A stretch of 8,076 nt of DNA from Leptofilum sp050292445 (GCA_050292445.1 JBNKLQ010000270.1:1-8076), one strand, 5' to 3'. Shown: positions 1 to 6,251, counted from the first letter of the stretch. Program-made: numbers and translations. Notes: generated by a model not told the origin, from the letters alone.

Positions 1-415
1 TCTCGGTCGAGGTGTCAACGATGAATTCCACCTTTTCCCAAGGCCACCAGAGCAACCGGCGGCCAGGCTTGAGCGTCTCTTCGATTTTGCCCCAGCGGGA
101 AAGCACCCCTGTTGTGCCATGCTCAATTTCCACAATAGCACTGCGCCACCAAGTAAAAGCCCCGATAAGCGCAAAAAAAGATACGCTAAGAATCGCCAGG
201 CCAATACCTGCGCCATTAAAGCCAAACAGCAGCAAGTTGGCAATAAGCGAGTAAAAAGCCAGGGCAAACCAAACCAGCCAACCCATGCGCCGCCGATCTT
301 TAGGAATCACAACTGGCACCAATGAACCAGCATCCCCAGAACGGAGCAGACGTTGGATATTGTCCCAGGTACCAACAACTTCTTTAATGCGTGAAAAACT
401 ACCTGTAATTGCCAT
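1..415 (-). CDS. SPFH/band-7 domain membrane protein, second of a tandem pair (3' part outside window)
   Basis: Only the first 138 residues are visible; the frame is open at the left edge. A cytosolic N-terminus of about 43 residues ends in the basic stretch PKDRRR. Two hydrophobic segments follow (about 44-64 and 68-90). The start of an SPFH domain comes next, with the pattern GTTGVLSRWGKIEETLKPGR (about 100-119). The same block occurs in the upstream gene (SHALITKFGKLEETVGPGR), and both have a PVV(I/V)PK motif before the membrane segments, so the two are paralogues. The ATG (415-413) shares its A with the TAA stop of the upstream gene (TAATG). An AGGAG seven bases before it lies within the last codons of that gene, so translation is probably coupled. 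SPFH proteins form large membrane-bound rings or cages (flotillin, prohibitin, HflK/HflC). The exact subfamily and partner are unknown here. Confidence 0.8.
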   Translation of the reverse strand, partial: MAITGSFSRIKEVVGTWDNIQRLLRSGDAGSLVPVVIPKDRRRMGWLVWFALAFYSLIANLLLFGFNGAGIGLAILSVSFFALIGAFTWWRSAIVEIEHGTTGVLSRWGKIEETLKPGRRLLWWPWEKVEFIVDTSTE

Positions 416-2013
416 TAGCTTTCTCCTTCACCGCTGTCTTCAACTTCGGCCACTGCGGCGGGTGGCAACACAGCTTCCGCACCTTTAGCTATTGTGGGAT
501 CAATATCGGCCATTGACAGCATTACGGCATCTTGTTCAACGATGTCATTCAGTTTGATGGTGCGCTCCTTGATGCGTCCCATTATTTCCTTCGCGCGCCC
601 TCGGATTGCTCGAATTTCATCTTCGGTGTAAAGCGATTTATCCTCAATGCCCATCATTTGGCGAGCCACAGCCATAAAGTCAATGCTGTTGTTTTTCGCT
701 TCACCAATATTGACAATTTGAGGGAGTTTGTCGGCAACGGCCGTAATCTTGTCCAGCACCTCACGCTTGTAGCGATATTCCAAAATTTCCGGGTAGTAAG
801 CGCTATTCACCGTGCGAATATCCAGGGCCTGCGCTTCCAGCAGCGCCGCATTGGCCTGCGCTTCACTGCGAGCCTCCACCAACAGCTGGTGGGCATAGGC
901 GTTGGCCTGATTGATCGCTTTCTCGTGCGCCGTGCTAATTTGCGCCTGCGACGTAGCAATATCAGCCCGAATTTCAGAGTGCGTCTGGCGCAAAGAGGCC
1001 AGCTCTTTGTTCAAATCACCCTCATCCTGGCTCTTGCGCAGTTCCAGTTCATATTGGTAGGTGTACGCCTCTTTGGCAACCTTCACCACCTCCGCAGCGG
1101 CCAGATCCATACGGTATTCCTGGCTGGAAGGCTCGGCATGGGTGATGTTGGCGTTGACAAAACGCACGGCAGGCAAAAACTGCCGGTTAAGTGTTTCTAG
1201 CATCCCCTGCGTGCTTTCACCAATCAAATCATAGATTTCTTCCGCTTTTTGCTCGTAAATGAGAGCGCGGGTCACTTCGCTGATGGCGTTGTGCAGCTTC
1301 TCGGAGAAGCCATTGACGCCACCCAAGGTAAAGATGAACTCGACCGGATCTTCAATACGAAACTGGAGGAACAAATCAACCGAGGCATTCACGCGGCCAG
1401 AAGTCGGTGCCTCCCGAATTGGCGCATTGTAGGGGTATTCTTTGGTGGTGTTGACGAGGTAGCTCACTTTGCGCCGGGGATGGAAACCTAGGAACTTACG
1501 CCCTGGACCAACCGTCTCTTCCAGCTTGCCAAATTTAGTGATGAGGGCGTGGCTGCCATCTGGCACCATCACGATACGCGCCCGAGCAACGTTGAGTACA
1601 GCAAAGCCCAAAACCAGTAAAAAATAGTGGGGACCAAAGAAGGCGGTGGAAATGCCAGAGCCAAACAAGGCATCAAATGCACCACTAAACATCTGCCCAA
1701 CCAGGCCAAAGAAGAAAAAGAGGGCCGGCACGGTTAAAGCAAAAAAGTAAGAGCCAGAGCGTTTGGGGACCACAACAGGAGAAATAATGTTGGTAACTTC
1801 GTCCCGTGCGTCTGCCTCTGGTTTGCTGAAGCTGCGATTAAGCACTTCCGCCGCATCTTCTAGCGAAGTAGCCATCTGCGATATTTTGGTAACCGCAGAT
1901 TCTCCACCCTGGCGGGCAGAGATGAAGTCCCTGGCATCAATTTGAAACTGCTCAAACGCTTCGGATTGAACAAATTCAGTAACACCACGGACAATATTTT
2001 GCACATCGGCCAT
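415..2013 (-). CDS. SPFH/band-7 domain membrane protein, first of a tandem pair
   Basis: Complete, 532 aa. The frame is open 16 codons further upstream, but the start at 2013 (MADVQ) is chosen because AGGAG sits seven bases before it and no such site precedes the upstream ATG. Layout: a cytosolic helical N-terminus (1-85), two hydrophobic segments (about 88-108 and 121-142), an SPFH domain (about 145-310) with the block SHALITKFGKLEETVGPGR, a long Ala/Glu/Gln-rich probable coiled coil (about 305-400), then a charged helical region and an acidic tail ending in EGES. This is the flotillin/prohibitin-like architecture of scaffolds that oligomerise at the inner membrane. An N-terminal cytosolic extension plus two membrane segments differs from HflK/HflC, which have one. 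It is followed with a one-base overlap by a paralogue, which suggests a hetero-oligomer (inference). One ACGGCCGT octamer lies at 737-744. Confidence 0.85.
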   Translation of the reverse strand: MADVQNIVRGVTEFVQSEAFEQFQIDARDFISARQGGESAVTKISQMATSLEDAAEVLNRSFSKPEADARDEVTNIISPVVVPKRSGSYFFALTVPALFFFFGLVGQMFSGAFDALFGSGISTAFFGPHYFLLVLGFAVLNVARARIVMVPDGSHALITKFGKLEETVGPGRKFLGFHPRRKVSYLVNTTKEYPYNAPIREAPTSGRVNASVDLFLQFRIEDPVEFIFTLGGVNGFSEKLHNAISEVTRALIYEQKAEEIYDLIGESTQGMLETLNRQFLPAVRFVNANITHAEPSSQEYRMDLAAAEVVKVAKEAYTYQYELELRKSQDEGDLNKELASLRQTHSEIRADIATSQAQISTAHEKAINQANAYAHQLLVEARSEAQANAALLEAQALDIRTVNSAYYPEILEYRYKREVLDKITAVADKLPQIVNIGEAKNNSIDFMAVARQMMGIEDKSLYTEDEIRAIRGRAKEIMGRIKERTIKLNDIVEQDAVMLSMADIDPTIAKGAEAVLPPAAVAEVEDSGEGES

Positions 2014-2020
2014 CGTTGTT

Positions 2021-2025
2021 CTCCT
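2021..2025 (-). promoter_or_regulatory. Shine-Dalgarno site deciding the SPFH start
   Basis: AGGAG on the minus strand, seven bases before the ATG at 2013-2011. It fixes the start of the first SPFH gene 16 codons inside the longest open frame. Confidence 0.75.
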
Positions 2026-2087
2026 TTTTCCAGCAGTGGTGCGCCGGAACCCAATAAACATCTATCTGAAGCTCAGCTACAGAGGTC

Positions 2088-2115
2088 AAAGAGGTTTAAA
2101 ATCGAGCCCCTCTTT
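2088..2115 (-). repeat. Inverted repeat in the SPFH leader (7-bp arms)
   Basis: AAAGAGG at 2088-2094 pairs perfectly with CCTCTTT at 2109-2115 around a 14-base loop. It lies about 75-100 bases upstream of the SPFH start, so it would form a hairpin in the leader RNA. There is no T-run after it, so it is not an obvious terminator. Function unknown. Confidence 0.4.
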
Positions 2116-2178
2116 TCACTCCAGCGGTGCTCAGCACAAGCCGGTGGCTTTTCCAGATAGATTTTAAATTGACCACAA

Positions 2179-2206
2179 AGAGCGATAAAACTGTTTTTAG
2201 CGCTCT
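2179..2206. repeat. 28-bp imperfect palindrome upstream of the SPFH operon
   Basis: AGAGCG (2179-2184) pairs with CGCTCT (2201-2206). After one A/G mismatch, TAAAA (2186-2190) pairs with TTTTA (2195-2199) around the tetraloop CTGT. Eleven of twelve positions pair. It lies just downstream of the candidate -10 at 2220-2225, a position suitable for a repressor operator or a leader hairpin. No protein that would bind it is encoded in the window. Confidence 0.45.
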
Positions 2207-2219
2207 CTGGCTTCAATTT

Positions 2220-2249
2220 AATTTAGCGGAGAACAGTTCATTTGGTCAA
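2220..2249 (-). promoter_or_regulatory. Candidate promoter for the SPFH operon (proximal)
   Basis: On the minus strand, TTGACC (plus 2244-2249) is followed 18 bases later by TAAATT (plus 2220-2225). The -35 is good (5 of 6) and the -10 is fair (4 of 6). It would give a leader of about 200 nt starting next to the 2179-2206 palindrome. It competes with the TATAAT at 2286-2291. Confidence 0.3.
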
Positions 2250-2285
2250 TGCCATTTTGTTGAGATGGCCAAGTTTTGGACACTC

Positions 2286-2291
2286 ATTATA
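2286..2291 (-). promoter_or_regulatory. Perfect TATAAT -10 box, candidate distal promoter of the SPFH operon
   Basis: The minus strand reads GGCGTATAATGAG here. No good -35 lies at 16-18 bases. The inverted repeat at 2326-2363 lies about 35-70 bases upstream of the box, where an activator could bind. This is inference from position only. Confidence 0.3.
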
Positions 2292-2325
2292 CGCCAGATT
2301 GTCATAAAAGTTGCGGCACTTGGTG

Positions 2326-2363
2326 ACCGTCCGCAAATAAGTAGACGGAATTGTGCGGACGGT
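2326..2363. repeat. Inverted repeat, 10-bp perfect arms
   Basis: ACCGTCCGCA (2326-2335) and TGCGGACGGT (2354-2363) are exact reverse complements separated by 18 bases. The GC-rich stem is strong, but neither strand has a T-run after it. It could be an operator for the TATAAT at 2286-2291 or an RNA 3'-end structure of the upstream M14 transcript. Confidence 0.5.
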
Positions 2364-2368
2364 TTAAC

Positions 2369-2413
2369 AGTAAGCGGCCCACTGAAACGGGAAGTTATTG
2401 TTGGCCACTTACT
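2369..2413. repeat. Inverted repeat, 11-bp arms with one wobble
   Basis: AGTAAGCGGCC (2369-2379) and GGCCACTTACT (2403-2413) pair at 10 of 11 positions around a 23-base loop. In minus-strand RNA the odd position is a G-U pair, so the stem is unbroken only in that RNA. It begins about 40 bases downstream of the M14 stop and sits directly beside the 2326-2363 repeat, so it may mark the 3' end of the kinase/M14 transcript. Confidence 0.4.
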
Positions 2414-2455
2414 TGATACTAGAATTGGCAGTCCTACCTACAAAACAGGCCCAAC

Positions 2456-3466
2456 TCAACGGCCGTATACATCCAACAAAGCCAATACGCCCGCTAGATT
2501 TTCTGAATATTCAGTCTGACTGCGAGTTGCCAGCTCAACTGTGAACGAAGGAATGTTTTGGGTAGCCAGCCAATCACTGGCATCGCCGCTGACAGGGTAA
2601 GCTGTAAATTCTTCATAGACACGATAGCCAGAGGCACTGCCGTATATTTCGGCTACATCTTTAGATGGCTGGTAAAGACCTTCACAACTGCCAACAAAAA
2701 TGCCATCCGCTTTACTGTGCCAAAACACAACCACCGTTGGCTTTTCCCGCAAAAAGAAAGTACGCAAAGCGGCCGTTTCCGGTTCAGAAAAAGGGCCGGT
2801 TCCGCCACTGACCAGGGTGTTGCCCCACAACCCTTCTGGCTGCCAATTGCAGGCAAAGTTACGGTTTAAATCCACCTGGTTGGCGTTGAACCGGCCTGGC
2901 TCGATGGCAGTTGTGATGTCTTGGGGCGTGAAACGGCCGTCTATGCCCGTCACCGTAAATTGGCCATCTGGATTCGCTGAGGGAATGATGTACAGGGAGA
3001 TATTGGCGGGCACGCTATTCGGATTCTCCAAAAAGTAATCGATCATCTCATAAGCCAGCACAATACTGTTCCACTCATAGCCACCATGAATCCCGCCCAC
3101 CAGCACAACAGTCTGGCTGCCAAAGCCAAAGCGGTAACTCTCGATGGGTCGCCCCCCGGCTGAGGTGCCGATGGGTTGCGCCACGCCATACGCAGCAAAC
3201 GTCGCCGTCGGCACGGCCGTGGCAGTAGAATCAACGATGGGTGCTGGCCTGCTGGGGGTAATGGCAGGGGCAGATGGCGTGGGGACGGCCGTTTGGGTTG
3301 CAGGCAGCTCAACGGGTGCAAAAACATCACGCTCAGCGGTCACGGGAAGTGCAGTCGGTTCAGCAGCAGGCACCACTGAATTGGTGGAATCGGCCATGGG
3401 GAGTGACACACAGCCAGCCAAAATCAAACTCCAGAACAAAAGCCATTGGACTGTTTTGCGATGCAC
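2456..3466 (-). CDS. Secreted M14-like zinc carboxypeptidase lipoprotein
   Basis: 336 aa. A signal peptide with lipobox LAGC (Cys19) predicts a lipid-anchored protein outside the membrane. A Pro/Ala/Thr-rich linker (20-92) leads to an M14-type domain (about 95-335). Candidate active-site residues are His127 and Glu131 (GGIHGGYEWN), Asn201-Arg202 (VDLNRNF, the M14 substrate-carboxylate motif), His250 (FWHSK) and catalytic Glu311 (FTVEL). The first motif is unusual: His and Glu are four apart, where classic M14 has HxxE. Cys206 and Cys261 are conserved in the kinase ectodomain and may form a disulfide. The GTG start (3466-3464) lies two bases after the kinase stop, with GGTGA six bases upstream inside the kinase gene, so the two are co-translated. 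M14 enzymes trim C-terminal residues from peptides, sometimes cell-wall peptides; the substrate here is unknown. Four ACGGCCGT octamers occur, one abutting the stop codon. Confidence 0.8.
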   Translation of the reverse strand: MHRKTVQWLLFWSLILAGCVSLPMADSTNSVVPAAEPTALPVTAERDVFAPVELPATQTAVPTPSAPAITPSRPAPIVDSTATAVPTATFAAYGVAQPIGTSAGGRPIESYRFGFGSQTVVLVGGIHGGYEWNSIVLAYEMIDYFLENPNSVPANISLYIIPSANPDGQFTVTGIDGRFTPQDITTAIEPGRFNANQVDLNRNFACNWQPEGLWGNTLVSGGTGPFSEPETAALRTFFLREKPTVVVFWHSKADGIFVGSCEGLYQPSKDVAEIYGSASGYRVYEEFTAYPVSGDASDWLATQNIPSFTVELATRSQTEYSENLAGVLALLDVYGR

Positions 3467-3468
3467 TT

Positions 3469-5418
3469 TTACTCACCGTCCTCCTGATTGGCATAAAAGC
3501 GCATCACTGCCTCGACAGCCGCCAAATTTTGCTCAAAATCAGTGGTTGTGTAGTCGGTTAGCAGCACAGAGATGGCCGGAATACCCTGCTTGTCCAGCCA
3601 GTTGGTAGCATCCCCCTGCACTTCCCGGTTCACCAAATCTTCAAAATCGGCGATGCGGTAATCGGTGGCCCCGCCATAAATATCGGCCAATGTTTGGGAA
3701 ACGGCCGTTCCCTCTGAACATTCCCCCGGAGAAACCAGCCCCAATGCTGCCTGCGCCTGCCAAAAGATCACACCCACACTTTCCTGCGCTGTGATGAAAT
3801 TCGCCAGGCTGCGCACCTCTGGCTCGGAAAACGGCTCGGTACCGCCCAGCCCATCAGGCGAATCCGTGCCCCAAGGTGGATTGGGCACCCAGCGACAATC
3901 CCAATTTCGGTTCAGGTCCACGCCGTTGCTATTGAGACGGCCCACCAACTGCCCCGGCGCGCGCGGGCTGTCTGGATTGGCATTTGGCACCACAATCATG
4001 GTAATTTCAGGCGGAATATCGGCCAAATTTCCAGAAAAATGATCCACAATCTGATTGGCTAAATCCACCGAGCCTGGCGCAAAACCAGCGTGCAAGCCCC
4101 CCACAAAAACAAGCACCGTTGGCCCGGTCCCCAAGCGCACGGCCTCGATGGGCGTGCCGCCAGCCGATTGGCCAATTGTGGTAACAACCGGTGTGGGCAA
4201 AGGAACAACCGGTGTCCGCGTTACGGTTGGCGAAGCAGCCGTGGTTGTTGTGGGTTCCGCAGTGCTGGTTGACGTTGGCGCAGGGATGATTTGGGTGGGA
4301 ACAATCAGGCTGACGGCTCTCACCGTGGGAGTCGCTTCTGGCTCTGAAAACAGGTCCGGTCCCCAAATAATTGCCGCCAGGAGCAGAATACCGAACAAGC
4401 CAAAACCAATCCAGCGCCACGGCCGTTTATCACTTTCATCAACGTCACCTTCAGGCTCGATTGGCTGGGAAACGGCCGTTGCTGCAAGCGCCTCAGCCAG
4501 CAGCGGACCATCAACCTCTACCGTCGGTTCCTCTTTTAGATCGACTGGCTCTGAATGTAGACGTGAAGGCGGCAGCTCGCCAATGGGTGTCCCAAGCACC
4601 AGGCCAGACAGCGTCTGGGAAATGGCCGAGGTCAGCTCCGTTGCCGTGCCAAACCGTTCGTTGCGCTCTTTAGCCAACACGCGCTGAATCACCTCTTCAA
4701 ACCCGTCCGGCAAGTCTGGCTTAAGTTCGCGAATGTGGGGAATAGGATTGAGCACATGGGCCATCATTTGCTTGACGGGCGTGTCGGCGCGGTATGGCTT
4801 ACGGCCGGTCAACATTTCAAACAGGATGATGCCCAAGGTATAGATGTCGGAACGGCCGTCTAATGACTCTTCCCCATGAATTTGTTCTGGACTCATGTAG
4901 GCGGGGGTGCCAATCACGCCACTTGCGGTAAGGGCCGTGTGGCTACCCTGGATCAGCTTGACGATGCCAAAGTCGGTGAGAAAGGCGTTTTCGTATTGAT
5001 CAAACAGGATATTGCCCGGCTTAAGATCGCGGTGGATGACCCCCTGGCGATGGGCATGGTCTAGCGCCCCAGCCAAACGCTGAATAATGGGAACGGCAGT
5101 TTCCACCGTCAACGGCCCAGCAATGATCCGTTCGGCCAGCGTGCCGCCCGGCATGTAGCGCATTACCAGATAAGGGGCACGGTCTTCACCGTAATCGTAC
5201 ACGGGGACGATGGCCGGATGTTCCAGCGTGGCAATAATCCGGGCCTCGCGTTCAAAGCGGCCACGAAAGGTGGGATCGTCTCGCAGCGACTGGGACATCA
5301 CTTTCAGCGCTACTTTACGGCCAAAGCGGGGATCGTTTGCCAGATAGACAGTCGCCATGCCACCCCGCCCCAGTTCAGATTCAATTTCGTAACGGCCGTA
5401 CTTCTTCTTGCTCAACAA
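3469..5418 (-). CDS. Transmembrane Ser/Thr protein kinase (PknB type) with degenerate M14 peptidase-like ectodomain
   Basis: 649 aa. Kinase domain (about 8-270): glycine loop GRGGMATVY (17-25), Lys39 (VALK), helix-C Glu58, catalytic HRDLKPGN (129-136), DFG (149-151), and SPE (176-178) in place of APE. All catalytic residues are present, so it should be active. A juxtamembrane region (271-333) leads to one membrane helix (about 336-353) and a Pro/Thr-rich linker (357-412). The outer domain (413-645) is homologous to the M14 lipoprotein encoded next. It keeps His443, the VDLNRNW motif (Asn503-Arg504) and the cysteine pair 508/567. Ala447, Gln554 and Leu619 replace the Glu, His and catalytic Glu of the neighbour, so it is probably a ligand-binding pseudo-peptidase that signals inward. 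The start is TTG (5418, or the next codon at 5415): an in-frame TAA immediately precedes it and GGGGG sits upstream. The 3' end contains the next gene's ribosome site. Five ACGGCCGT octamers. Confidence 0.88.
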   Translation of the reverse strand: MLSKKKYGRYEIESELGRGGMATVYLANDPRFGRKVALKVMSQSLRDDPTFRGRFEREARIIATLEHPAIVPVYDYGEDRAPYLVMRYMPGGTLAERIIAGPLTVETAVPIIQRLAGALDHAHRQGVIHRDLKPGNILFDQYENAFLTDFGIVKLIQGSHTALTASGVIGTPAYMSPEQIHGEESLDGRSDIYTLGIILFEMLTGRKPYRADTPVKQMMAHVLNPIPHIRELKPDLPDGFEEVIQRVLAKERNERFGTATELTSAISQTLSGLVLGTPIGELPPSRLHSEPVDLKEEPTVEVDGPLLAEALAATAVSQPIEPEGDVDESDKRPWRWIGFGLFGILLLAAIIWGPDLFSEPEATPTVRAVSLIVPTQIIPAPTSTSTAEPTTTTAASPTVTRTPVVPLPTPVVTTIGQSAGGTPIEAVRLGTGPTVLVFVGGLHAGFAPGSVDLANQIVDHFSGNLADIPPEITMIVVPNANPDSPRAPGQLVGRLNSNGVDLNRNWDCRWVPNPPWGTDSPDGLGGTEPFSEPEVRSLANFITAQESVGVIFWQAQAALGLVSPGECSEGTAVSQTLADIYGGATDYRIADFEDLVNREVQGDATNWLDKQGIPAISVLLTDYTTTDFEQNLAAVEAVMRFYANQEDGE

Positions 5419-5463
5419 TTACCCCCGCACCAGGCGAGCCAACAAATTATTCAATCGGTAAAC

Positions 5464-5492
5464 ATTATGTAATATTTGGGGAAAAATGACAA
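5464..5492 (-). promoter_or_regulatory. Promoter of the kinase/M14 operon
   Basis: On the minus strand, TTGTCA (plus 5487-5492) and CATAAT (plus 5464-5469) are 17 bases apart, each 5 of 6 to the sigma-70 consensus. The leader would be about 40 nt to the TTG start at 5418. A perfect 12-bp palindrome, TTTAAGCTTAAA (5500-5511), lies directly upstream of the -35 and could be a regulator site. Confidence 0.65.
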
Positions 5493-5508
5493 TCAAAACT
5501 TTAAGCTT

Positions 5509-5549
5509 AAAACAAAAAGGCTGCAGCAATCCTGGTGCCACAGCCTTTT
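5509..5549 (-). terminator. Rho-independent terminator of the tRNA-Thr gene
   Basis: In minus-strand RNA, AAAAGGCTG pairs with CAGCCTTTT (plus arms 5541-5549 and 5515-5523; 9 bp, 17-base loop) and is followed by TTTTTGTTTT. It begins ten bases past the tRNA 3' end and separates the tRNA from the kinase promoter at 5464-5492. Confidence 0.8.
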
Positions 5550-5558
5550 ATGTTACAA

Positions 5559-5630
5559 GCCAGCTAAGGGAGTCGAACCCTTGACCTACGCATTACGAAT
5601 GCGTCGCTCTGCCAACTGAGCTAAGCTGGC
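5559..5630 (-). tRNA. tRNA-Thr (anticodon CGT)
   Basis: The 72-nt cloverleaf has perfect stems: acceptor GCCAGCT/AGCTGGC, D-stem GCTC/GAGC, anticodon stem ACGCA/TGCGT around loop TTCGTAA, and T-stem AAGGG/CCCTT around TTCGACT. The anticodon CGT reads the threonine codon ACG. CCA is not encoded and must be added after transcription. It has its own promoter (5643-5671) and terminator (5509-5549), so it is a single-gene unit. Confidence 0.97.
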
Positions 5631-5642
5631 GATGCGCTGAGG

Positions 5643-5671
5643 ATTATAACAATCTCATTACCGCTTGACAA
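5643..5671 (-). promoter_or_regulatory. Promoter of tRNA-Thr
   Basis: On the minus strand, TTGTCA (plus 5666-5671) and a perfect TATAAT (plus 5643-5648) are exactly 17 bases apart. The -10 lies 12 bases upstream of the mature tRNA 5' end. The -35 overlaps, on the other strand, the -35 of the rightward promoter at 5665-5692. Confidence 0.8.
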
Positions 5672-5692
5672 ACACACATTCCCGCTTATAGT
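5665..5692 (+). promoter_or_regulatory. Promoter of the pentapeptide-repeat/lysA operon
   Basis: TTGACA (5665-5670, perfect) and TATAGT (5687-5692, 5 of 6) are 16 bases apart. Transcription would begin near 5699, about 40 bases before the ATG at 5739. The -35 overlaps the tRNA -35 on the opposite strand (TTGACAA), so the two promoters are back to back. Confidence 0.65.
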
Positions 5693-5738
5693 TCGCCTGT
5701 TCAGCCACCCAATTTTCCTAAAAATAGGAGCGGTACCC

Positions 5739-6251
5739 ATGCCATTGTTAGAACTAATTCAAGAAACTGTTGAGACGGTTGGTTCAGACAAAGTGAACCT
5801 GACCGGGGAAGATCTGAACGGTAGAGATTTGTCCAAATTCAACTTAAAGAAGGCCAATCTCACCCGCGTTAATTTACAAAATGCCACCCTCAAAGAGATC
5901 AGCCTCAATGAAGCTACCCTGGAATGGACCGATTTTGCCAACGCGGATCTGACCAACGCGGATTTATCAAAAGCAAAAATGTATCGGGCCAATTTAGCGG
6001 ATGCCAACCTGGAAAACTGCAATCTAAGCGAGGCGTATTTGGGCAAAGCTGATCTACGTCGGGTGACGCTAAAAAAGGCCAATCTAAGCAAAGCCAAACT
6101 GCATTATGCCGACCTGCGGGATGCCAACCTGGAAGATGCCAATATGCAGGGCATCGACTTACGCTGGTCCCGTTACAACAGCAAAACCGTTTGGCCAAAT
6201 GAAAAGTTTGACCCCTCGCTGACCGGGGCGATTTTGTATGAGCGAGATTAA
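5739..6251 (+). CDS. Pentapeptide-repeat protein
   Basis: 170 aa. After a short N-terminal helix (1-17), residues about 18-140 form roughly 24 tandem pentapeptides of the A(D/N)Lxx type (for example ANLTRVNLQ, ADLTNADLSKA). These fold as a right-handed four-sided beta-helix. The tail NSKTVWPNEKFDPSLTGAIL is typical of the C-terminal end of such proteins. There is no signal peptide or membrane segment, so it is probably cytosolic. The start is supported by AGGAG eight bases upstream. It overlaps lysA by 14 bases, so the two are co-transcribed and probably translationally coupled. Pentapeptide proteins include DNA-gyrase-protecting DNA mimics, but most have no known role and nothing here shows a gyrase function. 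It carries no ACGGCCGT octamer, unlike lysA. Confidence 0.9.
   Translation: MPLLELIQETVETVGSDKVNLTGEDLNGRDLSKFNLKKANLTRVNLQNATLKEISLNEATLEWTDFANADLTNADLSKAKMYRANLADANLENCNLSEAYLGKADLRRVTLKKANLSKAKLHYADLRDANLEDANMQGIDLRWSRYNSKTVWPNEKFDPSLTGAILYERD

Larger units (their letters stand above)
2014..2455. other. Gene-free stretch between the M14 lipoprotein gene and the SPFH operon
   Basis: About 440 bases with no convincing gene. It is AT-richer than the flanking genes and has no ACGGCCGT octamer, although the neighbouring genes have several. It holds two candidate minus-strand promoter elements and four inverted repeats (listed separately). It must contain the 3' end of the kinase/M14 transcript and the promoter and leader of the SPFH operon. 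No classic hairpin followed by a T-run was found for either strand. A plus-strand open frame at 2127-2519 runs into the 3' end of the M14 gene and looks like chance. Confidence 0.6.

Noticed and set aside
532..1200. A 222-codon plus-strand open frame
   Set aside because: It lies wholly antisense to the SPFH gene, which has clear domains and a ribosome site. The translation shows no recognisable domain.
2326..2363. Reading the strong inverted repeat as a rho-independent terminator
   Set aside because: Neither strand has a run of T after the stem.
2127..2519. A 130-codon plus-strand open frame in the intergenic stretch
   Set aside because: It has no ribosome site and no recognisable motif. 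It overlaps the conserved 3' end of the M14 gene and crosses several inverted repeats.
3144..3608. Plus-strand frame across the start of the M14 gene
   Set aside because: Antisense to the signal peptide and linker of the lipoprotein and to the kinase 3' end. The low-complexity Gly/Ala/Val product is not protein-like.
4055..4687. A 210-codon plus-strand open frame
   Set aside because: Antisense to the linker and membrane region of the kinase. The Val/Thr/Ser-rich product reflects the Pro/Thr-rich codons on the other strand.
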